Source of the DNA: Chloroflexota bacterium
Lineage (GTDB): Bacteria; Chloroflexota; Anaerolineae; Anaerolineales; Villigracilaceae
Reading direction: 5' to 3'
Assembly: GCA_016195815.1 (NCBI GenBank)
Contig: JACPYX010000015.1
Location: forward strand, 1 to 56,462
Length of the DNA: 56,462 bases
Shown: positions 1 to 8,578 of the stretch, one piece after another
Position numbering within the stretch: the stretch's first letter is position 1
Layout of the letters: every line of letters begins with the position of its first letter
Notes under the pieces: model-generated
Database searches by the model: none
Told to the model about the DNA's origin: nothing
What the model saw: the letters and a program-made list of their open reading frames with translations, nothing else
Position numbers and translations under genes: made by a program

Positions 1-94
1 ACTCGCAAAAATAACAGCGGTATCTCTGGCTGCCTGCTTTCGTAAGCCCAATCTTATGTTGCTGAGTTGTCTTTCCGCAGTGTGGACATTTCAT
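1..94 (-). mobile_element. IS1-like transposase, N-terminal fragment cut by window edge
   Basis: Read on the minus strand from an ATG at 94, the 31 visible codons begin MKCPHCGKTTQQHKIGLTKA and continue with a second CxxC-type pair (CYFC). A four-Cys zinc ribbon in the first 30 residues is typical of InsA-like N-termini of IS1-family transposases. The gene leaves the window at position 1, so its length and integrity cannot be judged. A matching C-terminal fragment on the same strand lies at the right edge of the window (56330-56462). Confidence 0.75.
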
Positions 95-110
95 GCCTCC
101 TATTTTAACT

Positions 111-129
111 CACTCCTTTCGCCACTCCC
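111..129. repeat. Candidate terminal inverted repeat of the left IS
   Basis: The complement of 111-129 reads GGGAGTGGCGAAAGGAGTG and matches 56310-56328 (GGTATGGTTGAACGGAGTG) at 13 of 19 positions, including the last six bases. Each lies just outside a transposase fragment, as the two ends of one IS type would. The match is imperfect, so the assignment is tentative. Confidence 0.4.
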
Positions 130-167
130 GAAGTTGTAAATTAAGTTTAGCACAAGTCGAAGTGTTG

Positions 168-173
168 TATAAT
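168..173 (+). promoter_or_regulatory. -10 box of tRNA-Val promoter
   Basis: A perfect TATAAT sits 8 bases before the tRNA. No clear -35 hexamer is visible 17 bases upstream. Confidence 0.55.
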
Positions 174-181
174 GGGCGCAC

Positions 182-255
182 GGGCGCATAGCTCAGTTGG
201 TTAGAGCGTCTCTCTTACACAGAGAAGGTCAGGGGTTCGAGTCCCTTTGCGCCCA
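182..255 (+). tRNA. tRNA-Val (anticodon TAC)
   Basis: Full cloverleaf: acceptor GGGCGCA pairs with TGCGCCC, D stem GCTC/GAGC, anticodon stem TCTCT/AGAGA with loop CTTACAC (anticodon TAC, reads GTA), T stem AGGGG/CCCTT with loop TTCGAGT, discriminator A at 255. CCA is not encoded. Confidence 0.95.
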
Positions 256-260
256 CAAAG

Positions 261-290
261 TCCCTGCCTGCGCAGGGATCTTGTTTTTCC
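261..290 (+). terminator. Terminator of tRNA-Val
   Basis: Stem TCCCTGC/GCAGGGA (261-267 and 272-278) with loop CTGC, followed by TCTTGTTTTT. It starts six bases after the tRNA. Confidence 0.7.
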
Positions 291-322
291 TTGATCAGGG
301 GTTTCCTCTACGAGGACTTCGC

Positions 323-338
323 GAGTCCTTTGCGCCCA
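323..338 (+). repeat. Partial duplicate of the tRNA-Val 3' end
   Basis: GAGTCCTTTGCGCCCA repeats the last 17 bases of the tRNA (239-255) in direct orientation with a single base missing. It could be an attachment-site remnant of an element once integrated at the tRNA, or leftover from another rearrangement. Confidence 0.6.
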
Positions 339-459
339 GACTTTTGATCGGCGAGCAACCCGCGAACTCAAAACCAAAGCGGAGCCACCGGAAATGATAT
401 TTTGTTTTTGAACATAATCGTCTCCGCGATTATTATGTTGTTGACATATCAAGAATTAA

Positions 460-1038
460 TTACTTCCCCGTATATTGCAACGCCATCCTGAGACGTTCTT
501 CCACATTCTCAGGCGCGTCCTTGGGCAAAGCCTGAATAGCAGTCTGCGCTTCGATCACAGAGTAGCCGAGGGCCGTTAACGCGGCGAGCACTTCGCTGTC
601 AGTATCGGACATGGCCGCAACCTTTGCCAGCGCGTCGGTCGGCTTGAGGCGATCTTTCAAGTGCAACGCAATCTTCTGCGCGGTCTTTTTCCCAACGCCG
701 GGGACGCGCGACAGTAATTCGGCTTCATCGGTAAAGACAGCCCGCTGGACGGCATCCACTGTGAGCGTGGACAAAACCGAGAGCGCAACTTTCGGGCCGA
801 CGCCGTCTGCGCCGAGCAACATGTTGAAGAGTTCGCGGTCGGATTGAGATTCAAAGCCGTAGAGAGTCAGCGCATCTTCCCGGACAACGAGGTGGGTGTA
901 CAACAAAATGGCATCGCCTGTCTTCATGTGCCCACGTACCTGCGCCGGGACAAAGACGCGCAGCCCAACACCGCCAACTTCGACAACGAGGGCGTTATCT
1001 TCGATCTGGATGATTTCACCGCGCAGAGTTGCTATCAT
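460..1038 (-). CDS. ruvA: Holliday junction branch migration protein RuvA
   Basis: RuvA tetramers bind Holliday junctions and load the RuvB motor. The 192-residue product starts MIATLRGEIIQIEDNALVVE, the usual OB-fold N-terminus, and carries two helix-hairpin-helix segments (GADGVGPKVALSVLS and SRVPGVGKKTAQKIALHLKDRL, about residues 75-130). The C-terminal RuvB-contacting domain (about 145-190) is complete. It lies 99 bases downstream of ruvC in the common yebC-ruvC-ruvA order. No ruvB follows: the next features are a tRNA and an IS fragment. Confidence 0.95.
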   Translation of the reverse strand: MIATLRGEIIQIEDNALVVEVGGVGLRVFVPAQVRGHMKTGDAILLYTHLVVREDALTLYGFESQSDRELFNMLLGADGVGPKVALSVLSTLTVDAVQRAVFTDEAELLSRVPGVGKKTAQKIALHLKDRLKPTDALAKVAAMSDTDSEVLAALTALGYSVIEAQTAIQALPKDAPENVEERLRMALQYTGK

Positions 1039-1053
1039 AAAGCTGATTATATG

Positions 1054-1135
1054 TCATTGCGAGCGGTCTTCGCGAAGCAATCTCCAATTTATTAATTTGA
1101 GATTGCTTCGTCGCGAGGAGCGTTCCTCGCAATGA
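1054..1135. repeat. Long REP-like hairpin between ruvC and ruvA
   Basis: The segment begins TCATTGCGA and ends TCGCAATGA. Inside, GAAGCAATCTC is mirrored by GAGATTGCTTC around a 12-14 base AT-rich loop. Such paired TCATTGCGAG/GCTTCG units are a widespread intergenic repeat type in environmental bacterial genomes. Confidence 0.8.
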
Positions 1136-1137
1136 TA

Positions 1138-1617
1138 TCAATAACGTTTTGTATGCAAATGTGTAATTGCAACTGCCAACGCGTCAGCGGCGTCGTCGGG
1201 TTTGGGAATTTCGGCCAGGCCCAACAAAGTCCGCACCATTTCCTGGACTTGTTTCTTGCCCGCCGAGCCATACCCAGCGACAGCCTGCTTGACTTCGTTC
1301 GGTGTGTATTCGCCCATGTCGAGTCCGGCCTCGGCAATCGCCAACAGAATTACGCCGCGCGCCTGCCCAACTGTGATGGCTGTCGAAATGTTGCGCTGGA
1401 AAAACAACTTCTCCACTGCAACCGAATCGGGGCGATGGAGAAGGATCAATTTTCTGAGTTCGCGATACAGCGCCAGCAGACGCTCATGGTCGGGGGTGTG
1501 GGCCGGGGTTAAGATAACGCCATATTTAACGGCGGCCAATTCCCCGTCTGGTTCGAGGCGCACGAATCCGTAGCCGGTGGTGGCTGTGCCGGGGTCAATG
1601 CCTAATGCAAGTGTCAT
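1138..1617 (-). CDS. ruvC: Crossover junction endodeoxyribonuclease RuvC
   Basis: RuvC resolves Holliday junctions by symmetric metal-dependent cleavage. The 159-residue product is full length and starts with [17 protein letters not shown], containing the first catalytic Asp (D8 with M1 at 1617). The second acid lies in [10 protein letters not shown] and the last acids in [12 protein letters not shown] near the C-terminus. The stop codon abuts the REP-like hairpin that separates it from ruvA. It follows yebC by 90 bases, so the three genes are probably one transcription unit interrupted by repeat insertions. Confidence 0.95.
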   Translation of the reverse strand: MTLALGIDPGTATTGYGFVRLEPDGELAAVKYGVILTPAHTPDHERLLALYRELRKLILLHRPDSVAVEKLFFQRNISTAITVGQARGVILLAIAEAGLDMGEYTPNEVKQAVAGYGSAGKKQVQEMVRTLLGLAEIPKPDDAADALAVAITHLHTKRY

Positions 1618-1631
1618 CGTTTAAATAATAA

Positions 1632-1702
1632 ACCGCGAAGCCCGCCAGGAACGCAGAGATTCTTCTTGAAAATCTTCGCGGCCTTTTCGCTCTTCGCGGT
1701 TC
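1632..1702. repeat. AACCGCGAAG...CTTCGCGGTT intergenic palindrome
   Basis: Perfect 10-base arms at 1632-1641 and 1693-1702 enclose further GAAG/CTTC and GCGAAG-type pieces. It fills the yebC-ruvC gap. A related element lies at 14084-14147. Confidence 0.65.
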
Positions 1703-1707
1703 ATTTT

Positions 1708-2466
1708 TTAGGCGGCTTCTTCGAGCGCGGCCAGGGCATCTTCCGACACCTTCAGGTTGGAAAAGACATTCTGCACATCGTCCAATTCTTCAATGCTTTC
1801 GAGCGCTTTCATCACTTGCATGGTATCTTCGACGCTGAGTTCCATCTCCTGCTTGGGGAGCATACGCAGGCCGGCTTCCTCAGGTTGAACGCCGGCGGCA
1901 TGCAAACGATCGGCGATAATCTTGAATGTTTCAACCGGGCCGACGATCTCGATCGTGCCGTTGTCGTCAACCACATCGTTGGCGCCTGCTTCTATGCCCA
2001 GTTCGAAGGCCTTGTCATAATTCATCGCGGCGGAGGAGAACGAGAAGTACGCCACGCGCTCGAACTGCCAGCCTACCGAACCGATTTCGCCCATATTACC
2101 GCCCGCCTTTGCGAGCGCGTGACGCAGATCGGAAACTGTGCGGTTGCGATTATCGGTGACGCATTCGACCATTACAGCCACGCCATGCGAGGCGTAGCCT
2201 TCATAAGTGATCTGCTCGAAGACCGTGCCTTCCTTATCTTCGCCTGAGCCGCGCTTGATGGCGCGCTCGATATTATCTTTGGGCATGTTTTCAGCGCGCG
2301 CTTTATCCACTGCCAGACGCAGGCGGAAATTCGCATCGATATCGCTGCCGCCGTCGCGGGCCGCCATGACGATTTCACGCGACAAGCGGGTAAAAATGGC
2401 GCCGCGTTTTGCGTCGGCCGCGCCTTTTTTGCGTTTGATGGTAGACCATTTGGAATGACCAGACAT
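1708..2466 (-). CDS. yebC: YebC/TACO1-family protein
   Basis: The 252-residue protein starts MSGHSKWSTIKRKKGAADAK, the signature of the YebC/PmpR/TACO1 family. These proteins were named transcriptional regulators, and recent work on several members ties them to translation of difficult proline-rich motifs. It has usual family length and a conserved middle segment (VTDNRNRTVSDLRHALAKAGG). It heads the ruvC-ruvA unit, an arrangement common in bacteria. Which of the two proposed roles applies here cannot be told from sequence. Confidence 0.92.
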   Translation of the reverse strand: MSGHSKWSTIKRKKGAADAKRGAIFTRLSREIVMAARDGGSDIDANFRLRLAVDKARAENMPKDNIERAIKRGSGEDKEGTVFEQITYEGYASHGVAVMVECVTDNRNRTVSDLRHALAKAGGNMGEIGSVGWQFERVAYFSFSSAAMNYDKAFELGIEAGANDVVDDNGTIEIVGPVETFKIIADRLHAAGVQPEEAGLRMLPKQEMELSVEDTMQVMKALESIEELDDVQNVFSNLKVSEDALAALEEAA

Positions 2467-2593
2467 AAGAACTCCTTACAATCACTTGTGGAAATTTTCT
2501 CTTTAAGCGCTGAAATTATACTACACGGGATTTTCGCTTTTGTCCACTCATCTTTGGAGAGTGTCTAATTACGCGGGTTTATCAAAAATTCCA

Positions 2594-2670
2594 CCACAGA
2601 GTTCACACATGTGCCTGCGGCCCCAGTGCAGGCAAAGATCACGGAGAAAAATTTGTGAAAAACTCTGTGG
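2594..2670. repeat. Intergenic inverted repeat (CCACAGAGTT/AACTCTGTGG)
   Basis: CCACAGAGTTCAC (2594-2606) is mirrored by GTGAAAAACTCTGTGG (2655-2670). The surrounding 2467-2747 gap has no convincing gene; a 63-codon minus-strand frame across it reads like translated repeat. Confidence 0.55.
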
Positions 2671-2747
2671 ACTCCATGATCTCTGCGATGAGTGATTTCT
2701 TTGGCCCATTCTTTTGGACGCTCCCGGTTTTCTGGTCATGCCCGGGG

Positions 2748-4307
2748 TTACCATCCCCAAAAGTTCATAACAGGTTTCAGATTGTAAATTCCCCCGTCTT
2801 TGCTTATAAAGACAGGTTTGATATTTGCAATAGCACCCAGTTCTTCAACCGGGTAAAAAAAGGAATACGCGTTTGGCTCGATCCAAATAATGTAAACATC
2901 CAGGCCGGATGCGAATAATTCCGAGGCGTATTGCGTCACCGGGAATTCTTCTTTTCCATAAGGACCGGAAAACTTGCGGGGAGAGGGAGAACTGCCATGC
3001 CAGGTGTAGAATGCAATCGCATCAGGATAATTGCTGAATAGTACATACTCTCCCTGCGGCTGGTGTTCGAGCCAATAATTCATCACGCTATTTTCGCGCC
3101 ATTCTTTTGTGTTGAATGCGTTTTCGCCTGCCGCGCCCGTTGCGCGGGAGGCAATTGCCAGCGGGATGGTGATCCGTAACAGGCTTCCGGCAATAACGAT
3201 GAGTCCCCCAATCACAACAACGGAAACAACACGGCTCAACGGTTTCGATTTCCTCTCGTTCGCAAATCGAAGCAGAATGCCGCTTGCCAGGATCAGAAGC
3301 GTCACGAAGGGAATGTAAAGGGGCAGCAGAAAACGTCCACCCAATTTGTTGAAATATGTGATCGAAGCCGTACCGAACAGCGCCAGCAGATAAAACATCC
3401 CATAGATTGCAATGGGGGCCGCGAAGAAAGAGAATTGCCTGTATCGTGACGGGGAGAAAACGACCAGCAGGATCAGACCTGTAATGACGATCCACAGCCA
3501 GGCGGTGTAAACGGGCAGGTTGGCTTTGACCGCTTCCACTGGAAGGAACCATTCGAGAACGGATTTCGAGAACCAGGAAAAATTATCCGCGAACGAAATC
3601 GGCGCGCGGCGACTTGTCAGCGGCAAGGTGAAGAAGAGCCAGATTCCCGCTGGAAGCGCGGACAGGGCCATCAGCAAACTGCGCCCGATGCGCCGAAGCA
3701 GACTCCCATCTGTAAAAAAGAAAACCACTGCCGCGCCCGTTGCAATCGCGGCGATGCCGAGATAACGTTGAAACATCGCCAGCGTCCCAACAACAGACAT
3801 GACTAACAAGACGCGCGCACTTTTCGATTCGATGTAATATCCCGCCAGCAGAATCAAAAGCATGGCGAAAAAGAGATGCACATAATCCGAGCCGACGATA
3901 TCGAACGCGGCCAGCACCACCGCGCCGGCATTTGAAAGAATATTCGCGGCGAGCGCCAGCAAAAAGTTGTCAGGGAAGATTTTTAAAAACAGAACGGAGA
4001 GACAAACTGAAAGTCCAAGAAAAGAAGCGGCCTGCAAAACGTTGGCCGAAGCAAAGACGTCCAATCCCGATACAAGATGAATCAACGCCAACAGCATGGA
4101 ATATAACGGCGGCCAAAGCGCGAGAAAACTTCCGTCGAAGGAAATCAGCCCGCGGCCTTCGGCCAGATTGAGTCCGCCGAAAAGCAGATGCACCGAATCG
4201 GTGGAAATCCCAAGCCCATACTTTGATATACTCAACCACAACACCAGCCCCCACATTGCGTGAAAAGCCATCAATACAGCCAGTCTGCGATTGTTCATCC
4301 GTTTCAT
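2748..4307 (-). CDS. GT-C fold membrane glycosyltransferase, GT39/ArnT-like
   Basis: About 519 residues with roughly ten hydrophobic helices. After the first helix a loop reads STDSVHLLFGGLNLAEGRGL, matching the first extracytoplasmic loop of GT-C transferases, where an acidic residue is catalytic. The C-terminal 100 residues form a soluble domain (EYVLFSNYPDAIAFYTWHG). Such enzymes move a sugar from a polyprenyl-phosphate carrier to protein or lipid outside the membrane; donor and acceptor are unknown. An in-frame ATG lies six codons upstream at 4325; I chose 4307 (MKRMNN). It is divergent to the helicase at 4339, so promoters of both must share or overlap the short gap. Confidence 0.7.
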   Translation of the reverse strand: MKRMNNRRLAVLMAFHAMWGLVLWLSISKYGLGISTDSVHLLFGGLNLAEGRGLISFDGSFLALWPPLYSMLLALIHLVSGLDVFASANVLQAASFLGLSVCLSVLFLKIFPDNFLLALAANILSNAGAVVLAAFDIVGSDYVHLFFAMLLILLAGYYIESKSARVLLVMSVVGTLAMFQRYLGIAAIATGAAVVFFFTDGSLLRRIGRSLLMALSALPAGIWLFFTLPLTSRRAPISFADNFSWFSKSVLEWFLPVEAVKANLPVYTAWLWIVITGLILLVVFSPSRYRQFSFFAAPIAIYGMFYLLALFGTASITYFNKLGGRFLLPLYIPFVTLLILASGILLRFANERKSKPLSRVVSVVVIGGLIVIAGSLLRITIPLAIASRATGAAGENAFNTKEWRENSVMNYWLEHQPQGEYVLFSNYPDAIAFYTWHGSSPSPRKFSGPYGKEEFPVTQYASELFASGLDVYIIWIEPNAYSFFYPVEELGAIANIKPVFISKDGGIYNLKPVMNFWGW

Positions 4308-4338
4308 AATCAAAAATTCTATCACTCAACAAAATACA

Positions 4339-6930
4339 ATGTCTCTCGAATCTTTAATTCGACTCTGGCGCGCGCACCCCGACAGCGCACCCAACTTTTC
4401 CATCTGGCAGACGACGCCCGCGCGCCGCGCGCAAACGCATCCCTTCCCCGACGATCTGCCGGACGCGCTTCGAGCGGCCTTATCCCGGCGTGGAATTGAT
4501 TCTCTCTTCGATCACCAACTTGAAGCCTGGACTCACGCCCGCGCCGGAAGGAATGTTGTGCTTGCCACCGGCACCGCCAGCGGAAAAACGCTGGCTTATA
4601 ACTTGCCAGTGATCGCATCTTTAATTGCCAACACAGACGCACGCGCCTTATATCTTTTTCCGACCAAAGCCCTGGCGCAAGATCAGTTATCAACGTTGGC
4701 AGATCTCAACCTTCAAGCCTTCCAGCCTTCAAATATTCCAACAGCGATCTATGACGGCGACACGGCTCAATCGCAGCGTTCATCCATTCGCAGGAACGCG
4801 CGCATCATCCTGTCCAACCCCGATATGCTCCACACGGGCATCCTGCCTCATCACACCAACTGGGCGGACTTCTTCAAAAGCCTGCGCTATGTGGTCATTG
4901 ACGAAATGCACACCTATCGCGGCGTGTTCGGCTCGCACGTGGCAAATGTGATTCGCAGGCTCAAACGCGTGGCAAAGTTTTACGGCGCGCAACCGCAATT
5001 CATTCTCACTTCTGCCACGATTGGCAACCCAAAAGAACTCGCCGAACGATTGATCGAATCTGCGGTTGAGTTGATTGACAACGACGGCTCATCGCGCGGC
5101 GAAAGACATTTCCTGCTTTACAACCCTCCGGTCATTGACGAAGCCATCGGCCTGCGAAAAAGTTCCCTGCTGGAAAGCGTGCGGCTGGCAAAAGATTTGA
5201 TTGCCAATGATGTTCAATCCGTTGTGTTCGCGCGCTCACGGAGATCGGTAGAAATCATCCTCACTTATTTACAAGAAGAGAGTCGGAATTCGGTACTCGA
5301 TTCTCGAAAACCGAATACCGAATCATCGAATATCGTCCATCCAATTCGCGGCTATCGCTCCGGCTACCTGCCAGGCCAGCGGCGCGAGATCGAAAAGGGA
5401 TTACGCGACGGCACGGTCAAAACCGTCGTCGCCACCAACGCCCTCGAACTGGGAATAGATATAGGCGGGCTGGGTGCGGCGATGCTGGTCGGGTATCCCG
5501 GCTCCATCGCAAGCCTCACCCAGCAAACGGGTCGGGCCGGACGCGGCGAAGCGCCCGCGCTGGCAGTGCTGGTCGCGTCTGCCAGTCCGCTCGACCAGTT
5601 CCTCGCGCATCATCCCGATTACTTCATCGGCAAATCGCCTGAGCAGGCGCTGATCAACCCCGATCATTTGCTGATTCTTTTAAATCATTTGCGCTGCGCC
5701 ATGTTCGAACTGCCGTTTCAAAAAGGCGAAGGCTTCGGCTCTTTGCCTGCAAAGACCACCGAAGAGTATCTCGAATTTTTGGCATTCAACAACGAAGCGC
5801 ATTTCTCGCAGAAAAAATATTTTTGGATGTCCGATTCGTATCCCGCCGCAAACATCTCGCTTCGTTCGGCCTCGCCTGCCAATGTTGTTTTGCAAACAAC
5901 AGACGACCCTGTAAATTCACTCAGGACAGGCAGGCCGCAGGTCATCGGCGAAGTTGATCTGGCCAGCGCGTACTGGATGGTACATCCCAACGCGATCTAT
6001 CTTCACGAAGGCCAGCAGTATTTCGTGCATGATCTCGATCTTGAAAAGAATATTGCGTCGGTCACTGCCGTTGCGCTGGATTATTACACCGAAGCCCAAC
6101 GCGAAACCGAGATTCAGATTCTTTCAAGCAATGCTCAAGCCGCCGTCCATGGCGGCGAGAAGGGACACGGCGAAATCCAGGTCACCACGCAGGTTGTCGG
6201 CTTCAAGAAACTGCGCTGGTTCACGCGCGAAAACCTCGGCGAAAAACCGCTCGACCTGCCGCCCACCGATTTGCAAACGACCGGCTACTGGCTTTCTCTT
6301 TCCGACTCAACAATCGAGACTCTGCGCGAGGCCGGAACATGGACCAACGACCCAAACGATTATGGCCGCGATTGGCCGCGCATCCGCCTCGCCGTTCGGA
6401 CCCGGGACGGATTCCGTTGCCAGGTCTGCGGCGCGGCTGAGACGGATCGCGAGCACGATGTCCATCATAAGATTCCGTTCAAGGCATTTACTTCAGCCGC
6501 AGAAGCGAATCGACTCGACAATCTCATCACGCTTTGTCCGGCCTGCCATCGCAGCGTCGAGCAAAATGTCCGCATGAGAAGCGGGCTGGCAGGGTTATCG
6601 TATGTGCTGAGTCAATTAGCGCCATTATTTCTGATGTGTGACCCAAGCGACCTGGGAGTCCATACCGACGCGGCGGGAAGCATTCGCGGATTGCCGGCTG
6701 TATTTCTGTACGATCAAATCCCCGCCGGCATTGGCTTCAGCCAGAAACTGTTCGAGATTCACGATGAGTTGATGGCGCGCGCGCTTGAACTGGTTGGCGA
6801 GTGCGAGTGCAAGGACGGCTGTCCCTCCTGCGTTGGGCCGGGAGGAGAAAATGGGTATGGAGGCAAGCAGGAAACGATTGAAGTTTTGAAGCGGTTAGCG
6901 GTTAGCGATCCTGCCTCATCCACCTCTTGA
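4339..6930 (+). CDS. MrfA/YprA-like DEAD/DEAH helicase with inserted HNH domain
   Basis: The 863-residue product has a Q-motif-like DHQLEAW, Walker A GTASGKT (about 80-88), DEMH box (188-191), SATIG, and motif VI QQTGRAGRG, as in the YprA/MrfA helicases implicated in DNA repair. The C-terminus has the DUF1998/MZB zinc site (CECKDGCPSC, about 820). Unusually, a full HNH nuclease module is inserted at about 685-745: CQVCG, VHHKIP, DNLITLCPACH. It lies between the wing-like TTGYWLSLSD and the MZB start GLAGLSYVLSQLAPLFLMCD. A repeat-like peptide interrupts helicase domain 2 (about 312-334). An upstream in-frame start at 4291 exists; the ATG at 4339 fits homologous N-termini better. The 3' end overlaps the convergent LOG gene by 29 bases. 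Confidence 0.85.
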   Translation: MSLESLIRLWRAHPDSAPNFSIWQTTPARRAQTHPFPDDLPDALRAALSRRGIDSLFDHQLEAWTHARAGRNVVLATGTASGKTLAYNLPVIASLIANTDARALYLFPTKALAQDQLSTLADLNLQAFQPSNIPTAIYDGDTAQSQRSSIRRNARIILSNPDMLHTGILPHHTNWADFFKSLRYVVIDEMHTYRGVFGSHVANVIRRLKRVAKFYGAQPQFILTSATIGNPKELAERLIESAVELIDNDGSSRGERHFLLYNPPVIDEAIGLRKSSLLESVRLAKDLIANDVQSVVFARSRRSVEIILTYLQEESRNSVLDSRKPNTESSNIVHPIRGYRSGYLPGQRREIEKGLRDGTVKTVVATNALELGIDIGGLGAAMLVGYPGSIASLTQQTGRAGRGEAPALAVLVASASPLDQFLAHHPDYFIGKSPEQALINPDHLLILLNHLRCAMFELPFQKGEGFGSLPAKTTEEYLEFLAFNNEAHFSQKKYFWMSDSYPAANISLRSASPANVVLQTTDDPVNSLRTGRPQVIGEVDLASAYWMVHPNAIYLHEGQQYFVHDLDLEKNIASVTAVALDYYTEAQRETEIQILSSNAQAAVHGGEKGHGEIQVTTQVVGFKKLRWFTRENLGEKPLDLPPTDLQTTGYWLSLSDSTIETLREAGTWTNDPNDYGRDWPRIRLAVRTRDGFRCQVCGAAETDREHDVHHKIPFKAFTSAAEANRLDNLITLCPACHRSVEQNVRMRSGLAGLSYVLSQLAPLFLMCDPSDLGVHTDAAGSIRGLPAVFLYDQIPAGIGFSQKLFEIHDELMARALELVGECECKDGCPSCVGPGGENGYGGKQETIEVLKRLAVSDPASSTS
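5279..5336. repeat. Palindromic repeat inside the helicase gene
   Basis: ATTCGGTA and TACCGAAT form an inverted pair and the 3' end TCATCGAATATCG is identical over 13 bases to part of the intergenic palindrome at 55410-55448. It encodes a Ser/Asn/Arg-rich stretch of about 20 residues in frame. Confidence 0.55.
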
Positions 6931-7486
6931 CCGCCTCATGCGGATGTTCATAAGCATTCATCGCATCCAGTAATTTGGCGGGCGCAGAGTCACAACATAA
7001 CCCGTCGCGGTGTTCACGGAAGATAAAACCTTCGCGCACGGCATGGTCAAGGGCGGCAAGCAATGGAGTATAAAAATTCTTCACGTTCAATAATCCGATT
7101 GGTTTTTGATGCGCGCCGATCTGTCCCCAGGTGATGGCTTCGAACAATTCATCGAGCGTGCCGAAGCCGCCGGGCAGGGCGATGTAACCGTCGGCCAGTT
7201 CGTGCATGCGCGCTTTGCGCGCGTGCATTCCGGGGGCAATGTCCATGCGCGTCAAACCCGTATGTGCCAGCGCGGATGTATTCATGGATGGAATGATGAC
7301 ACCGATCACTTCGCCGCCCGCCTCCAGCGCGCCGTCGGCAGCGGCTCCCATTAAACCGGTTTTGCCGCCGCCGTAAATTAAACGGAGTCCACACTCGGCG
7401 AGAATCCGCCCCATTTGACGCGCGCCCGCCAGATAGTCTGGTGAGACGCTGTCGGAAGATCCGCAAAAGATGCAAATTGATTCCAT
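6902..7486 (-). CDS. LOG-family protein (TIGR00730)
   Basis: The 194-residue product has both family motifs: GGGKTGLMGAAADGAL (about 41-56) and PGGFGTLDELFEAITWGQIG (about 107-126). Members include cytokinin-activating phosphoribohydrolases that release base from nucleoside 5'-monophosphates; many bacterial ones are annotated as lysine decarboxylases, which is not supported. I place the start at MESICIFCGSS (7486) because that is the normal family N-terminus; an ATG five codons upstream is also in frame. It converges on and overlaps the helicase gene end. Confidence 0.9.
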   Translation of the reverse strand: MESICIFCGSSDSVSPDYLAGARQMGRILAECGLRLIYGGGKTGLMGAAADGALEAGGEVIGVIIPSMNTSALAHTGLTRMDIAPGMHARKARMHELADGYIALPGGFGTLDELFEAITWGQIGAHQKPIGLLNVKNFYTPLLAALDHAVREGFIFREHRDGLCCDSAPAKLLDAMNAYEHPHEAVKRWMRQDR

Positions 7487-7629
7487 ACGGCCTCGATTCA
7501 TCTGTTGTTCATTCGTCAGTGATATAAGTACAACGTATAAAATGAGAGTCAGGTAAGTATACTTGAGGTTAGAGTTCCATTAGACCCTGTGTAGTATGCT
7601 TGCCCGGCTTTAACATCAGGCATAGAATC

Positions 7630-8547
7630 ATGAGCATGGATTATAAGGACTATTACAAGATCCTGGGTGTGGAACGTTCTGCCAGCACTGACGATATTCG
7701 CAAATCGTATCGCAAGCTGGCGATGCAATACCACCCCGATCGAAACCCCGGCAATAAGCAGGCCGAGGAAAAATTCAAGGAAATCAACGAAGCCTATCAG
7801 GCTTTGAGCGATCCGCAGAAGCGCGCCCGCTATGACCAGTTGGGGAGCGAGTATTCGAACTGGCAGCAACGCGGCGCGCCCGGCGACTTCGATTGGAGTC
7901 AGTGGTTCAACAATCAGCAATCCGGCCGCGGCGGGACGCGCGTGGAATATGGCGACTTGAACGATTTGTTTGGGCAGGGCGGGTTCTCTGATTTCTTTCA
8001 ATCCATTTTCGGCGGCGGCATGAGCGGAACCGCGACCGGCACACGGACTCGGTCTGTCCCGGCTTATCAGCAGCCTATCGTTATTTCCTTGCAGGAAGCG
8101 CATGAAGGGGCGCTGCGTTCGTTTCAGAGTAGCGGCCGCAAGGTGGAAGTCCGCATACCAGCCGGGGTGAAGACCGGCTCAAAGGTGCGTGTGGCCGGCG
8201 CAGGTCCTGAAGGACGCGATCTATACCTGATCGTGGAAGTTGCGGAAGATGTGCGCTTCGAACGCGAAGGCAACGATCTGCGGACGTCCGTCACAATTGA
8301 TGCGTTCACAGCCATACTCGGCGGGGAAGCGGAAGTGGAAACCATGGACGGTAAAGTGAAGTTGAAGATTCCGGCCGGCACGCAGCCTGAACAGGTTTTT
8401 CGATTAGCAGGGCGAGGCATGCCGCATTTGAAAAGCGCACACACCAAAGGCGATTTATTCGTGCGCGTCAAAGTACGAATCCCAAAGCAATTGTCATCCA
8501 GGCAAAAGGCACTATTGGAAGAAGCGGCGCGCCAGAAATCTGTGTGA
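7630..8547 (+). CDS. Class-B J-domain co-chaperone (CbpA-like)
   Basis: A J domain at residues 4-70 has the essential HPD at 35-37. A Gly/Phe-type linker follows ([18 protein letters not shown]) and then two beta-sandwich substrate-binding domains (about 150-300). The zinc finger of DnaJ is absent, so this is a CbpA/class-B J protein that would stimulate an Hsp70 ATPase. Two candidate ATGs (7630 and 7636) are two codons apart and neither has a strong Shine-Dalgarno. The HtrA-like protease follows 31 bases after the stop, suggesting a stress-linked unit. Confidence 0.9.
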   Translation: MSMDYKDYYKILGVERSASTDDIRKSYRKLAMQYHPDRNPGNKQAEEKFKEINEAYQALSDPQKRARYDQLGSEYSNWQQRGAPGDFDWSQWFNNQQSGRGGTRVEYGDLNDLFGQGGFSDFFQSIFGGGMSGTATGTRTRSVPAYQQPIVISLQEAHEGALRSFQSSGRKVEVRIPAGVKTGSKVRVAGAGPEGRDLYLIVEVAEDVRFEREGNDLRTSVTIDAFTAILGGEAEVETMDGKVKLKIPAGTQPEQVFRLAGRGMPHLKSAHTKGDLFVRVKVRIPKQLSSRQKALLEEAARQKSV

Positions 8548-8578
8548 AGCCGTATCGTTCGTCAAAGGAGAGAAAAAA

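Noticed and set aside
201-452. Small protein genes across tRNA-Val and its downstream region
   Set aside because: Frames here overlap the tRNA and the duplicated tRNA end and encode composition typical of translated RNA gene.
460-2466. A missing ruvB as a sign of a broken Ruv system
   Set aside because: ruvB is often separate from ruvAC; its absence from this window says nothing about the genome.
2569-2760. A 63-codon minus-strand gene
   Set aside because: It runs through an inverted repeat, has no Shine-Dalgarno and no recognisable family; it reads like translated repeat.
6902-7486. Lysine decarboxylase, as LOG proteins are often labelled
   Set aside because: The PGGxGT motif belongs to LOG phosphoribohydrolases; decarboxylase features are absent.
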